Assembly (NCBI GenBank): GCA_964400355.1
Contig: CAYNTO010000040.1
Location: 1 to 14,620, forward strand
DNA from: JACKAL01 sp964400355
Lineage (GTDB): Bacteria > Bdellovibrionota > Bdellovibrionia > Bdellovibrionales > JAGQZY01
Direction: 5' to 3'
Length of the DNA stretch: 14,620 bases
A model generated the notes under the pieces. It made no database searches and was not told the DNA's origin. It saw nothing but the letters and a program-made list of their open reading frames with translations. The first letter of the stretch is position 1. Every line of letters starts with the position of its first letter. The position numbers and the translations under genes were made by a program. Shown here piece after piece: positions 6,266-13,289 of this stretch.

Positions 6266-7039
6266 TTAATTCTTAGCCGTCGTCTTTTCGATAACGGCCT
6301 CCAGATCCTCATACGACTGTGCGCCGTACATTCCTATGCCGTTAACGATATAGGCCGGAGTTCCCTGAAAGCCTTGAGCCTGATGCTCAGCCACGTCGGC
6401 ATCGATGTCTTTATCGATCGAAGATTTTTTGATATCGCTCTGAATCTTGGTCTTTATCCCACCCACAGAGCGGGCCACGACCCACAGATCGGCCTCGGAC
6501 TTCCACTTGCCCTGATCCATGTAAGCCTTGGTATAAAACGCCAGCGCTTTACTTTTATCCGATTTGAGCAAGCTTTCGTAAATTTGCGCCGCTAACCGCG
6601 CCAGAGGATGAATGCTCTCGAGCGGTACATTTTTATGAACAAAGCGCACGCGACCTTTATACTTTAAAAATATTTTATCCAGCGACGCCTTGTCGGCACG
6701 GCAAGCGGGGCATTGAAAATCCGCGTACTTAAGAATCGTGATCGGCGCATCGGCAGTGCCCACGAGAATTTTTTTAGGATCCACCTTCATGTCGCGGGGT
6801 TTTGCCAAATCTTTTTTTAGAGCCTCATTGGCCTCACGCTCCTGATTCGCATAGGCACTCTCCTGAGCGGAACGCGCTGCGACCTGCACCGACTGCATGA
6901 ACTTTTCCGGGTGTTTTTTGATCGCGTTGAACACGATGTCGGGATTGTTCTCAATGGCCTTTTCGATTTGCGACTGAGAGACGCAGCCCGAACTTAAAAG
7001 TAGAACCACACCACTTAATATTAGACTGCGTGCACACAT
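6266..7039 (-). CDS. DsbA-like thiol:disulfide oxidoreductase lipoprotein with N-terminal stalk
   Basis: A 257-residue thioredoxin-fold protein of the DsbA/Thioredoxin_4 type, which makes or reshuffles disulfides in exported proteins. The active site is CPAC (Cys110-Cys113) after the strand ITILKYADF, and the cis-proline loop is QGTPAYIVNG (Pro228). The N-terminus has a hydrophobic core (6-15) followed by LSSGC with Cys19, so it is probably a lipoprotein; Ser at -3 is a little unusual and Sec cleavage is possible. Residues 24-80 form a helical region with NPDIVFNAIKKHPEKF, resembling the oligomerisation stalks of ScsC-type and related isomerases, so the enzyme may be a multimer. SD GGAGG precedes the ATG. 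The phosphofructokinase gene is 65 bp upstream on the same strand. The frame TATGGGATG also offers an out-of-frame ATG. Nearby exported proteins with several cysteines are plausible clients. Confidence 0.88.
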   Translation of the reverse strand: MCARSLILSGVVLLLSSGCVSQSQIEKAIENNPDIVFNAIKKHPEKFMQSVQVAARSAQESAYANQEREANEALKKDLAKPRDMKVDPKKILVGTADAPITILKYADFQCPACRADKASLDKIFLKYKGRVRFVHKNVPLESIHPLARLAAQIYESLLKSDKSKALAFYTKAYMDQGKWKSEADLWVVARSVGGIKTKIQSDIKKSSIDKDIDADVAEHQAQGFQGTPAYIVNGIGMYGAQSYEDLEAVIEKTTAKN

Positions 7040-7104
7040 CCCATACCTCCGTTAAAAATCACCGTTTGAAATTTCGATTCCAATTTATCGACGCTCTCTT
7101 AAAA

Positions 7105-8130
7105 TTATGAAACAAAAATTCCCAAAGAATGAGCCATTTGCACCCAGCGGTGATCCTTGTCCACCAAGCGGGGTGCGCCCATGAGATCTTTGATCGGGGT
7201 GCTACGAATGCGGCCCTCTTTAAAGATCACTGCCTGATTCCACTTTTTCTCAAGCGCCAGGCGCGCAGCCTTAATACCCATGGCCGTAGTGAGAAAGCGA
7301 TCGGTGGTCGTGGGCATGCGGGCGCGCTGCAAGTGACCGAGCACAACCGAGCGCGATTCCCAGCCGAATTCTTTTTCGATCCAGCGGCTCATGCGGTGAC
7401 CCACACCGTAGTCATCCACCATCACCGAACCGCCGCTTTTGTCTTTTTTGCGTTTGATCGGACCTTCGAGGGATACGCCCTCAGACACCACCAACACCAG
7501 ACCGCGCTCTGTTTTTTGTTTTTCTTTTAAAAACTTTCGGAATGTCGCCGGATTGAACTTGAGCTCGGGAATAAAGATCGCATCCGCATAGGAGGCAATT
7601 CCTCCACCTACAGCAATCCACCCCGCCGTGCGCCCCATAACCTCCACCACAATCACCCGCCGGTGCGCTTGGGCCGTGGCGCGAAGTGAGTCCACCGCAT
7701 CGCACACCACCGTGCAGGCCGTATCAAAACCAAAGGTGACTTCGGTGCCAGGAAGATCGTTATCGATAGTTTTCGGTACGCCAATAATATTAATTTGATC
7801 ACTCACTGGCTCAAGGCCACGGAATGTTCCGTCGCCGCCTGCGACAATAAGCCCGTCGAGTTTTAGGGCTTTAAATTTTTTTAAGAATTCTTTTTCGCGG
7901 CCTTCTATGCCCGACTTATTGGAAGTACCAATAAAGGTGCCCGCTTGGCAGTGAATGCCCTGAATATTGCGGGTGGTGATCTTCATCACATTGCTATTGA
8001 ACACGCCCTCAAACCCATCGCAAATGCCCACCACTTCTACCTTTTCTAAAAGCAGAGTGCGGCTGGTCGCCTCGATCACACCATTTAATCCAGGCGCATC
8101 TCCGCCGCCCGTCAGTAAACCTATTCGCAT
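7105..8130 (-). CDS. pfkA: 6-phosphofructokinase with Gly/Lys substrate-site pair
   Basis: A 341-residue PFK of the bacterial type, phosphorylating fructose 6-phosphate to fructose 1,6-bisphosphate in cytoplasmic glycolysis. It begins MRIGLLTGGGDAPGLN, with the phosphate-binding loop, then GGDGT at 98-102, PKTIDND at 119-125 with catalytic Asp123, MGRTAGW in the sugar site and HLQRARMPTTTDR near the C-terminus. The frame is open to a GTG at 8235, but the family starts at ATG 8130, and AAGGGGAG just upstream is an excellent ribosome site. The E. coli position-104 equivalent is Gly101 (ATP-type) and the position-124 equivalent is Lys120 (as in pyrophosphate enzymes); this mixed pair is known in a subgroup generally held to use ATP. 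The usual GlyGly after QR is AlaArg here. The lipoprotein gene ends ten bases upstream, so they are co-transcribed. Confidence 0.93.
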   Translation of the reverse strand: MRIGLLTGGGDAPGLNGVIEATSRTLLLEKVEVVGICDGFEGVFNSNVMKITTRNIQGIHCQAGTFIGTSNKSGIEGREKEFLKKFKALKLDGLIVAGGDGTFRGLEPVSDQINIIGVPKTIDNDLPGTEVTFGFDTACTVVCDAVDSLRATAQAHRRVIVVEVMGRTAGWIAVGGGIASYADAIFIPELKFNPATFRKFLKEKQKTERGLVLVVSEGVSLEGPIKRKKDKSGGSVMVDDYGVGHRMSRWIEKEFGWESRSVVLGHLQRARMPTTTDRFLTTAMGIKAARLALEKKWNQAVIFKEGRIRSTPIKDLMGAPRLVDKDHRWVQMAHSLGIFVS

Positions 8131-8140
8131 TGCTCTCCCC

Positions 8141-8380
8141 TTATTTGCACTTAACAACCATGGTGTACTCACGGAACAGATCGCGAGGTCCACCGGTGCG
8201 TTTGGTCTCAGATTTACTAATAAGATCGTAGGCACCTTTGCAGCGTTGGCTGGCGCTGTGGTAGCACTGGTTGGTCCAATGCCGACAGGTGATCACATGC
8301 GTGGGCCGAAACTCCGACTCTTGGCTTTTCGACGAACAGGCACCCGCAATAAAAAAACTTGTTAGTAAAAGAAAACGCAC
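8141..8380 (-). CDS. small cysteine-rich lipoprotein, function unknown
   Basis: A 79-residue lipoprotein. Arg2, a hydrophobic stretch (3-12) and Ala-Gly-Ala-Cys15 form a lipobox; after lipidation at Cys15 four further cysteines remain (32, 39, 47, 78), enough for two disulfides. The pattern HVITC, NQCY, RCKGAYD and a closing YTMVVKCK resembles short proteobacterial lipoproteins ending in a valine-x-cysteine strand, but I cannot name the family. The start must be the GTG at 8380, because a TGA stop lies one codon upstream; it has no strong Shine-Dalgarno and sits in the dyad CACACT/AGTGTG. The stop is ten bases before pfkA, so the lipoprotein is the first gene of a pfkA unit. That pairing with a glycolytic enzyme has no obvious functional logic. 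Confidence 0.8.
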   Translation of the reverse strand: MRFLLLTSFFIAGACSSKSQESEFRPTHVITCRHWTNQCYHSASQRCKGAYDLISKSETKRTGGPRDLFREYTMVVKCK

Positions 8381-8444
8381 ACTTCAGTGTGACTGCTAAA
8401 TCTGAAAAATGGGAGAATTTTGAAATCAGGAGGGAGAAATGTGA

Positions 8445-8475
8445 CGCAAAGAACAATCGATGACTGTTCTTTGCG
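8445..8475 (-). terminator. strong hairpin after the exported-protein gene, lacking a T-run
   Basis: Eleven-base arms CGCAAAGAACA (8445-8455) and TGTTCTTTGCG (8465-8475) pair perfectly around a 9-nt loop. It starts 16 bases after the stop of the minus-strand gene ending at 8491, the expected place of a terminator. The bases that follow on that strand are TCACATTTCTCCC, only mildly T-rich, so it is either a weak intrinsic terminator or a 3'-protecting hairpin. Confidence 0.55.
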
Positions 8476-8490
8476 CACCATCAAAGACAA

Positions 8491-8898
8491 TTACTTCTTA
8501 GTGCAAACGCCAGCTGCGATTGGACCAACTACTGGGCTCAAAAGAACTGTGTTGATACCGGCAGGTACACCTTCAGCTACGATGGGCGTTTTAGAAACGA
8601 GCGCGAGAATTGTGGCATCTGCTGTTTCGCCTTCGCAAGTTACGAGAAGTTCAGCATCTATTGTTACGCCGTTTTGAGAAAAACCAGCATTCACTTCTGC
8701 GATAGCTTCTGCAGACTCGTCATACGAACAAACTTGATCTTCTTGACCTGGAGTCATCACTTTGAGTGTTGTTGCATCGATTGGAGCGATGGAAATAGCT
8801 ATCGAACCTTGTTCGCCTTCAAATGAGCAATCGTAAGACGATGCTGCTTGTGCGAAAACGGATGCCAAAATAGTGAGTGCAAAAATTACTGCTTTCAT
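8491..8898 (-). CDS. exported four-cysteine protein, function unknown
   Basis: A 135-residue protein with a clear Sec signal peptide (Lys2, hydrophobic core 3-15, Ala-Gln-Ala cut after residue 18). The mature chain is acidic, alternates polar and hydrophobic residues like a small beta protein and has four cysteines (24, 57, 88, 132), suggesting two disulfides. The ribosome site AAAGGGG lies six bases before ATG, and the stop is followed by a strong hairpin, so it is a well-defined gene, 94 bp downstream of the ABC permease gene on the same strand. AT-rich -10-like hexamers (TATAAG, TATAAA) in that gap suggest its own promoter, but no good -35 was found. No family was recognised. Confidence 0.82.
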   Translation of the reverse strand: MKAVIFALTILASVFAQAASSYDCSFEGEQGSIAISIAPIDATTLKVMTPGQEDQVCSYDESAEAIAEVNAGFSQNGVTIDAELLVTCEGETADATILALVSKTPIVAEGVPAGINTVLLSPVVGPIAAGVCTKK

Positions 8899-8910
8899 TG
8901 TGTCCCCTTT

Positions 8911-8938
8911 TATAAGTGGTTGTTGAGTCCCGCTTATA
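8911..8938. repeat. inverted repeat in the leader of the exported-protein gene
   Basis: TATAAGTGG (8911-8919) and CCGCTTATA (8930-8938) form nine pairs with one G-T wobble on the plus strand; in the minus-strand transcript of the gene at 8898 that position becomes an A-C mismatch. The element lies just upstream of the ribosome site and overlaps the possible -10 hexamers, so it may be an operator or a leader hairpin. Confidence 0.35.
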
Positions 8939-8992
8939 CTTAAAAGAAAACACTTCAGCTAAGTATTCCGCCCGTCGTATAAACTCTACAGA

Positions 8993-9787
8993 CTACCAGC
9001 GGGCATAGCTGCCGCGCGTGAGCGCGCGATAGGCCAACAGGTAAAACCCCACCAGCGCCACTCCAGATACGATATAGGCCGTGTTCAGCTCGACATCGCT
9101 GGTGCCCAGCATCCCGTAGCGCATTCCATTGATAAAATAGAACAGCGGATTGAGCTTGGATACCGTTTGCCAGAACGGATGCAGATTGGCCACGGTAAAA
9201 AACACCCCGCCTAAGTAAATGAGCGGCAATAAAATAAACGAATTCACCGCACTCAGCTGATCAAACGTGCGCGCCCAAAACGCCACACACACTCCAAACA
9301 GAGCAAAGCTCAATCCACCCACCACCACAAAATAAACCAACGCCACAAGGCTATAGGTCGGAATCCCCGTACCGACCACGTAATAATGAAAGAGTGCACC
9401 TGTGATGTACGTGATCACGCCGACCACCAGACCCCGCGTGAGGCCACCAAGTGCGAGCGCCAATAAGATTTCGCTCTCGCGCAGTGGAGAGATCTTCCAG
9501 TCCTCCAAGTCGCCGCTAAATTTTCCAGAAATGATGGAGCTCGAAGAGTTTTGAAACGCATTGTTCAATATTGCCATCATCACCAAGCCCGGAATTAAAA
9601 ACGCCAAATAGCTCACCGATTCATGAATCGTGATGCTTTTACCGAGCGAGACGCCAAAAATGAGCAGGTAGAGCCCGGAGCTAATCAGTGGTGAAAACAC
9701 GGTTTGCACCGAAACCTTCATAAAGCGGCGAATCTCGCGCTCATAAATGGTGTAAAAGGGAATCATTTTTTCTTTCATGGTCATCAT
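8993..9787 (-). CDS. yadH: ABC-2 type exporter permease, YadH-like
   Basis: A 264-residue inner-membrane permease of the ABC2_membrane family with six predicted membrane helices (about 27-48, 61-80, 108-133, 142-172, 177-200, 233-253). The cytoplasmic segment FSGDLEDWKISPLRESEILLA after helix 2 is typical of YadH and NodJ relatives, as is LNPLFYFINGMRYG before the last helix. It forms an exporter with the ATPase encoded directly upstream: the ATPase stop and this ATG overlap as ATGA, with GAGGTG as ribosome site inside the end of the ATPase gene. The protein begins with clustered Met residues (1, 2, 4), so the exact start may shift slightly. The cargo is unknown; related exporters move glycans, lipids or drugs. 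A YadH label is by family resemblance, not proven orthology. Confidence 0.88.
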   Translation of the reverse strand: MMTMKEKMIPFYTIYEREIRRFMKVSVQTVFSPLISSGLYLLIFGVSLGKSITIHESVSYLAFLIPGLVMMAILNNAFQNSSSSIISGKFSGDLEDWKISPLRESEILLALALGGLTRGLVVGVITYITGALFHYYVVGTGIPTYSLVALVYFVVVGGLSFALFGVCVAFWARTFDQLSAVNSFILLPLIYLGGVFFTVANLHPFWQTVSKLNPLFYFINGMRYGMLGTSDVELNTAYIVSGVALVGFYLLAYRALTRGSYARW

Positions 9788-10701
9788 GCTTGCACCTCAC
9801 CCAATACATAGCGGAACACATCTTCCAGATCTCCCTCTTCGATTTTAACGTCGAGGAGAGCCGATGCGGGAAGTGCGAGCTCGTTTAAAAGTTCTCCGAT
9901 GCCCTTTTGTGACGACACCAAAAACTCCCACGAGCCATGACCGTCAGATCCCAAAACTTCAGGATGATGGATCGGCATTTCGGTTTTTAGTTTTAAAGTG
10001 ACTTTGCGTTTGGTGAGCCCGCGAACGAGTTCAAAGGTGTTCCCCTCGCGAACGAGTTTTCCCTCGCGCAGAATGCCAATGCGGTCGCACAATTGCTCGG
10101 CCTCTTCGAGATAATGGGTGGTCAACAGCACAGAAATGCCTTCGCGCTTAAGCTCACCCACAAAATTCCAAAGCGCAATGCGGAGCTCAATGTCCACGCC
10201 GGCCGTGGGCTCATCGAGCAAAAGAATTTTCGGCGAATGGACCAGAGCCTTAGCGATCAAAAGCCTGCGCTTCATGCCACCACTTAAGGCTTTCACTTTT
10301 TTATCGCGATGGTTCCACAACCCCAAGCGATTGAGGAGATAATCGATGCGTTCGTTGTTGTTGCGCAAACCAAAATATCCCGATTGGAATTTAAGGATCT
10401 CATACACGTCAAAGTAGCCGCTATTGATGATCTCCTGAGGCACGAAGCCAATGTGCTGTTTGGCAGTGATGGGATCCTTGTGCGGATCGATTCCGAACAC
10501 TTGAATGTGCCCCTCAGTCGGCTTTTGAAGCGTGACCATGCACGAGATGATCGAGGTTTTGCCCGCACCATTCGGACCCAAAAGTCCGTAGATCTCGCCC
10601 GGCTTCAAACGGAAGCTCACGTTTTTTACAGCCTGATGTGTGCCGTAATTCACGACCAGATCCTGCACCACTAACGGGCTTGTGTCTTTTTCTGCACTCA
10701 T
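9784..10701 (-). CDS. yadG: ABC exporter ATP-binding protein, YadG-like
   Basis: A 305-residue ABC ATPase that powers the adjacent ABC-2 permease at the cytoplasmic face of the inner membrane. All nucleotide-site motifs are intact: Walker A GPNGAGKT (42-49), Q-loop VPQE (Gln89), signature LSGGMKRR (139-146), Walker B ILLLDEPTAGVD with Glu164, and the H-loop His196 in TTHYLEEAEQL. After about residue 225 follows a C-terminal extension of some 80 residues as in YadG and the CcmA/drug-exporter group, probably a regulatory or dimer-stabilising part. The gene overlaps the stop of prfC by four bases (ATGA) and the permease start by another four, so prfC, ATPase and permease should be translated in a coupled manner from one mRNA. 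Only a weak AGGA lies upstream of its ATG. Confidence 0.92.
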   Translation of the reverse strand: MSAEKDTSPLVVQDLVVNYGTHQAVKNVSFRLKPGEIYGLLGPNGAGKTSIISCMVTLQKPTEGHIQVFGIDPHKDPITAKQHIGFVPQEIINSGYFDVYEILKFQSGYFGLRNNNERIDYLLNRLGLWNHRDKKVKALSGGMKRRLLIAKALVHSPKILLLDEPTAGVDIELRIALWNFVGELKREGISVLLTTHYLEEAEQLCDRIGILREGKLVREGNTFELVRGLTKRKVTLKLKTEMPIHHPEVLGSDGHGSWEFLVSSQKGIGELLNELALPASALLDVKIEEGDLEDVFRYVLGEVQA

Positions 10702-12290
10702 AATTTTAATCCTGAACTGAACGGAGAACCCATTTCGACGCCCTCGTTTTCTTTAAGTATCCAATTTAAATCCCACTCGCTATCCACAAGCACCACGGGC
10801 TCATTGTTTAAATCACGATAGAGAGTGTTCACACCTTTTAAATGTTCAAGAGGTTTGCCATCTTTGCGCGGCCAGCGCGCCACACGGTAGGACATACGAT
10901 TGAGCTTGGTCTCGAGGTTGTATTCATCGCGCAGGCGATACTGGAGCACCTCAAACTGAAGCTCACCCACAACGCCAATAATGGAGTCCTGGTGCCCGAT
11001 CACGGGATCAATAAACAATTGGATCGCGCCCTCTTCGGAAAGCTCCTTAAGGCCCTTCTGCAGTTTTTGCCGTTGCATGGCATCGGCCACAGTGAGCTTG
11101 GCAAAAAGCTCGGGCGTAAATTTGGGAATGCTTTCGGTCTCAAGGCGCTTAGTGGTACTCACGCAATCACCAATCTGAAACTGCCCGCTATCACTCACAC
11201 CGATGATGTCTCCGGCAAAGGCGTTGTCCACCGTTTCGCGCTCTTGCGCCGTAAATTGGTTCGAGTGCGACAAACGAATCTCGCGGTCCAGGCGATGATG
11301 ATTGACCTTCATGCCACGCTCAAAGGCGCCCGAGCAGATGCGCATAAACGCAATGCGATCGCGATGCTTGCGATCCATGTTGGCCTGAATCTTAAACACG
11401 AACGCCGAAAAATAATTGGCAAAGGGATCGATCAACGTGCCATCGCGGCCTTTACGAATTCCCGGAGGCGGTGCCCACTGCGTGAAATAATCTAAAAACA
11501 AATCCACGCCAAAGTTCAATTTGGCGGAGCCGAAAAATGCGGGCGACACCTCACCGCGGTTGAAAGCGGCGATATCGAAATCCGCACCCAAAGAATCAAT
11601 CAATTCGATCTCCTCCATGGTGGCATCAAGAATATCGCGGTGGAGCCAGGTTTTCCAAATGGGGTCGTCATAGCTTTCCACAGGAACGGGCGTAAATGTG
11701 TCGGTGGCTTTGTCGTAGATGTAGGCGATCTTGCGCAGGCGATCGTAAACGCCTTTAAAGAAATCACCCACACCCAATGGCCAGTTGATGGGAAAGCACT
11801 TCATCTTGAGCGTGTTTTCGATCTCGTCCAACAACTCCAAAGGCACCTTGCCCTCGCGGTCGCACTTGTTGATAAACGTAAAGATGGGAATCTTGCGGTA
11901 ACTACAAACCTCGTAGAGTTTTTTCGTGCGCTCTTCCACGCCTTTTGCCACATCGATCAACATGAGAGCCGAATCCGCCGCGACGAGAGTCCTATAGGTA
12001 TCTTCCGAGAAGTCTTTGTGGCCGGGGGTATCTAAGAGGTTGATGCGTTGATTGTTGTAATCAAAGTTGATCACCGAAGACGTGATCGATATCCCGCGCT
12101 GTTGCTCCATGGCCATCCAGTCCGAGGTGGCGGCCTTGGTGCCGGCCTTTCCTTTGACCTCGCCCGTCTCGCGGATCACGCCCCCGTGATAAATAAGCTT
12201 TTCCGTAATGGTGGTTTTCCCCGCATCGGGGTGGGATATGATCGCGAAAGTACGGCGTTTTTTGATTTGATCGGCTACAGATAAGGACAT
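10698..12290 (-). CDS. prfC: peptide chain release factor 3
   Basis: A 530-residue translational GTPase, almost the same size as E. coli RF3 (529). It recycles RF1 and RF2 from the ribosome after peptide release. GTPase motifs are in order: SHPDAGKTT (19-27), SDWMAMEQQRGISITSSV around the switch I threonine (56-73), LLDTPGHKDF (85-94) and INKCDREGK (140-148). The SDWMAMEQQRGISI stretch separates RF3 from elongation factor G. The frame stays open upstream into the divergent gene, but the protein family begins at ATG 12290. No Shine-Dalgarno is present; instead a -35/-10 pair places the transcript start about three bases before the ATG. It heads a three-gene unit with the YadGH-like exporter through ATGA overlaps. 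Confidence 0.96.
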   Translation of the reverse strand: MSLSVADQIKKRRTFAIISHPDAGKTTITEKLIYHGGVIRETGEVKGKAGTKAATSDWMAMEQQRGISITSSVINFDYNNQRINLLDTPGHKDFSEDTYRTLVAADSALMLIDVAKGVEERTKKLYEVCSYRKIPIFTFINKCDREGKVPLELLDEIENTLKMKCFPINWPLGVGDFFKGVYDRLRKIAYIYDKATDTFTPVPVESYDDPIWKTWLHRDILDATMEEIELIDSLGADFDIAAFNRGEVSPAFFGSAKLNFGVDLFLDYFTQWAPPPGIRKGRDGTLIDPFANYFSAFVFKIQANMDRKHRDRIAFMRICSGAFERGMKVNHHRLDREIRLSHSNQFTAQERETVDNAFAGDIIGVSDSGQFQIGDCVSTTKRLETESIPKFTPELFAKLTVADAMQRQKLQKGLKELSEEGAIQLFIDPVIGHQDSIIGVVGELQFEVLQYRLRDEYNLETKLNRMSYRVARWPRKDGKPLEHLKGVNTLYRDLNNEPVVLVDSEWDLNWILKENEGVEMGSPFSSGLKL

Positions 12291-12299
12291 AAGAGCGAG

Positions 12300-12328
12300 A
12301 GAATAACAGGCCCTCTCAAACTTGCCAA
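12300..12328 (-). promoter_or_regulatory. promoter of prfC, likely leaderless transcript
   Basis: On the minus strand TTGGCA (12328-12323, 5 of 6 to TTGACA) is followed after exactly 17 bp by TATTCT (12305-12300, 4 of 6 to TATAAT). The predicted transcript start at about 12293 leaves roughly three bases before the prfC ATG at 12290, and no ribosome-binding sequence is present. Its -35 overlaps that of the opposite promoter. Confidence 0.5.
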
Positions 12329-12350
12329 CTTTGGAAAAAAGTATTAATAC
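12322..12350 (+). promoter_or_regulatory. promoter of trhO, likely leaderless, sharing -35 with prfC
   Basis: TTGCCA (12322-12327, 5 of 6 to TTGACA) and TAATAC (12345-12350, 3 of 6) are 17 bp apart. Predicted transcription starts near 12357, three bases before the ATG at 12360. A perfect 10-bp palindrome GTATTAATAC (12341-12350) covers the -10 and could be an operator. TATTAA (12342-12347) matches better but at a poor 14-bp spacing. Confidence 0.4.
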
Positions 12351-12359
12351 CATGAATCT

Positions 12360-13289
12360 ATGCGCCAATACGTGATCAAGTCCTTTTATGCTTTTAAACC
12401 GCAGGATCCCGCTCAGCTCGAGAGCCTTAAAGCTCAACTTGAACAAGCTGCCGAGAAAACAAACACTATTGGGCTGATCATTCTCGGTAAAGAGGGCTTC
12501 AATAGCACCATCTGCGCGCTCAATGATGCTGATCTCAATACTTTTATCGATAGCCTCAAGCAGATTCTCAACATCGAGTCCACGTCGCTTGTAAAAACCA
12601 GCTTTAGCGAAAAACGCCCGTTTCGAAAATTCGACATCAAAATCAGAGACGAGATCGTCACCTTTAACCGCGAGGACTACGTGCCCACGGGCGCGCGCAA
12701 ACATTTGAGCCCCAAAGACTGGAACGAGCTCATCAAGCGCGACGACGTGGTGGTGATCGACACGAGGAACGACTACGAGGTGGAGATCGGAAAATTTAAA
12801 AAGGCCATCGATTTTAACATCGAAGAATTCACCGAGTTTGGCGAAAAATTAAAAACGCTCCACAGCGACAAAGAAAAACCCCACCTTATTTACTGCACAG
12901 GTGGCATCCGCTGTGAAAAAGCAATTTTTGAACTGGAAGCACAAGGTTTTAAAAACGTGTACCAGTTAGAAGGCGGCATTCTCAACTACCTGGAGCAGTT
13001 TCCCAATGAGGAGTACGAGGGTGAGTGTTTTGTGTTCGACTCCCGAGTGGCGGTGGATCAAAATCTAAAGCCGTCTAAAAAATTCTCGCTCTGCCCCCAC
13101 TGCGGCGACACCTCGAGCGAAGACATCCAGTGCCTCAAGTGCGACAACCCGAGCAAGCTCTGCAAGAAATGCTTGGAGCTCTCCCAGGTAGAAAAAGATT
13201 TCCAAACTTGCTCCAAAAACTGCCGCTACCACTACAAGCTCAACCCGACCGTTAAGGGCCAGCAGCAAAAAATATTTTATCACGAGTAG
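12360..13289 (+). CDS. trhO: tRNA uridine(34) 5-hydroxylase TrhO (YceA family)
   Basis: A 309-residue YceA/TrhO protein, which uses oxygen to hydroxylate wobble uridine 34 of certain tRNAs, the first step toward 5-(carboxy)methoxyuridine derivatives. The N-terminal ferredoxin-like part (about 1-95) carries the family feature GKEGFNST (43-50). The central rhodanese-like domain (115-215) has VVIDTRNDYE and the active loop YCTGGIRCEKA with Cys179 and Cys185. The C-terminal tail has eight cysteines in pairs (245/248, 258/261, 268/271, 284/288), suggesting two structural zinc sites. An out-of-frame ATG lies at 12352; the ATG at 12360 gives the conserved N-terminus but has no ribosome site. It diverges from prfC, so two genes acting on translation share one control region. 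Confidence 0.93.
   Translation: MRQYVIKSFYAFKPQDPAQLESLKAQLEQAAEKTNTIGLIILGKEGFNSTICALNDADLNTFIDSLKQILNIESTSLVKTSFSEKRPFRKFDIKIRDEIVTFNREDYVPTGARKHLSPKDWNELIKRDDVVVIDTRNDYEVEIGKFKKAIDFNIEEFTEFGEKLKTLHSDKEKPHLIYCTGGIRCEKAIFELEAQGFKNVYQLEGGILNYLEQFPNEEYEGECFVFDSRVAVDQNLKPSKKFSLCPHCGDTSSEDIQCLKCDNPSKLCKKCLELSQVEKDFQTCSKNCRYHYKLNPTVKGQQQKIFYHE

Noticed and set aside
8131..8235. N-terminal extension of the phosphofructokinase frame to GTG 8235
   Set aside because: The added residues overlap the lipoprotein gene and are unlike any PFK, while ATG 8130 begins the conserved MRIGLLTGGG and has a strong ribosome site.
8430..8443. AGGAGGGAGAA followed by ATG on the plus strand
   Set aside because: The ATG is immediately followed by TGA and the frame after it is antisense to the exported-protein gene, so it is not a start.
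10842..11495. 217-codon open frame on the plus strand inside prfC
   Set aside because: It is antisense to a strongly conserved gene, has no ribosome site and a low-complexity composition rich in His, Ala and Leu typical of shadow frames.
12291..12704. N-terminal extension of the prfC frame upstream of 12290
   Set aside because: It runs antisense to the start of trhO and has no resemblance to RF3; the family begins exactly at ATG 12290.
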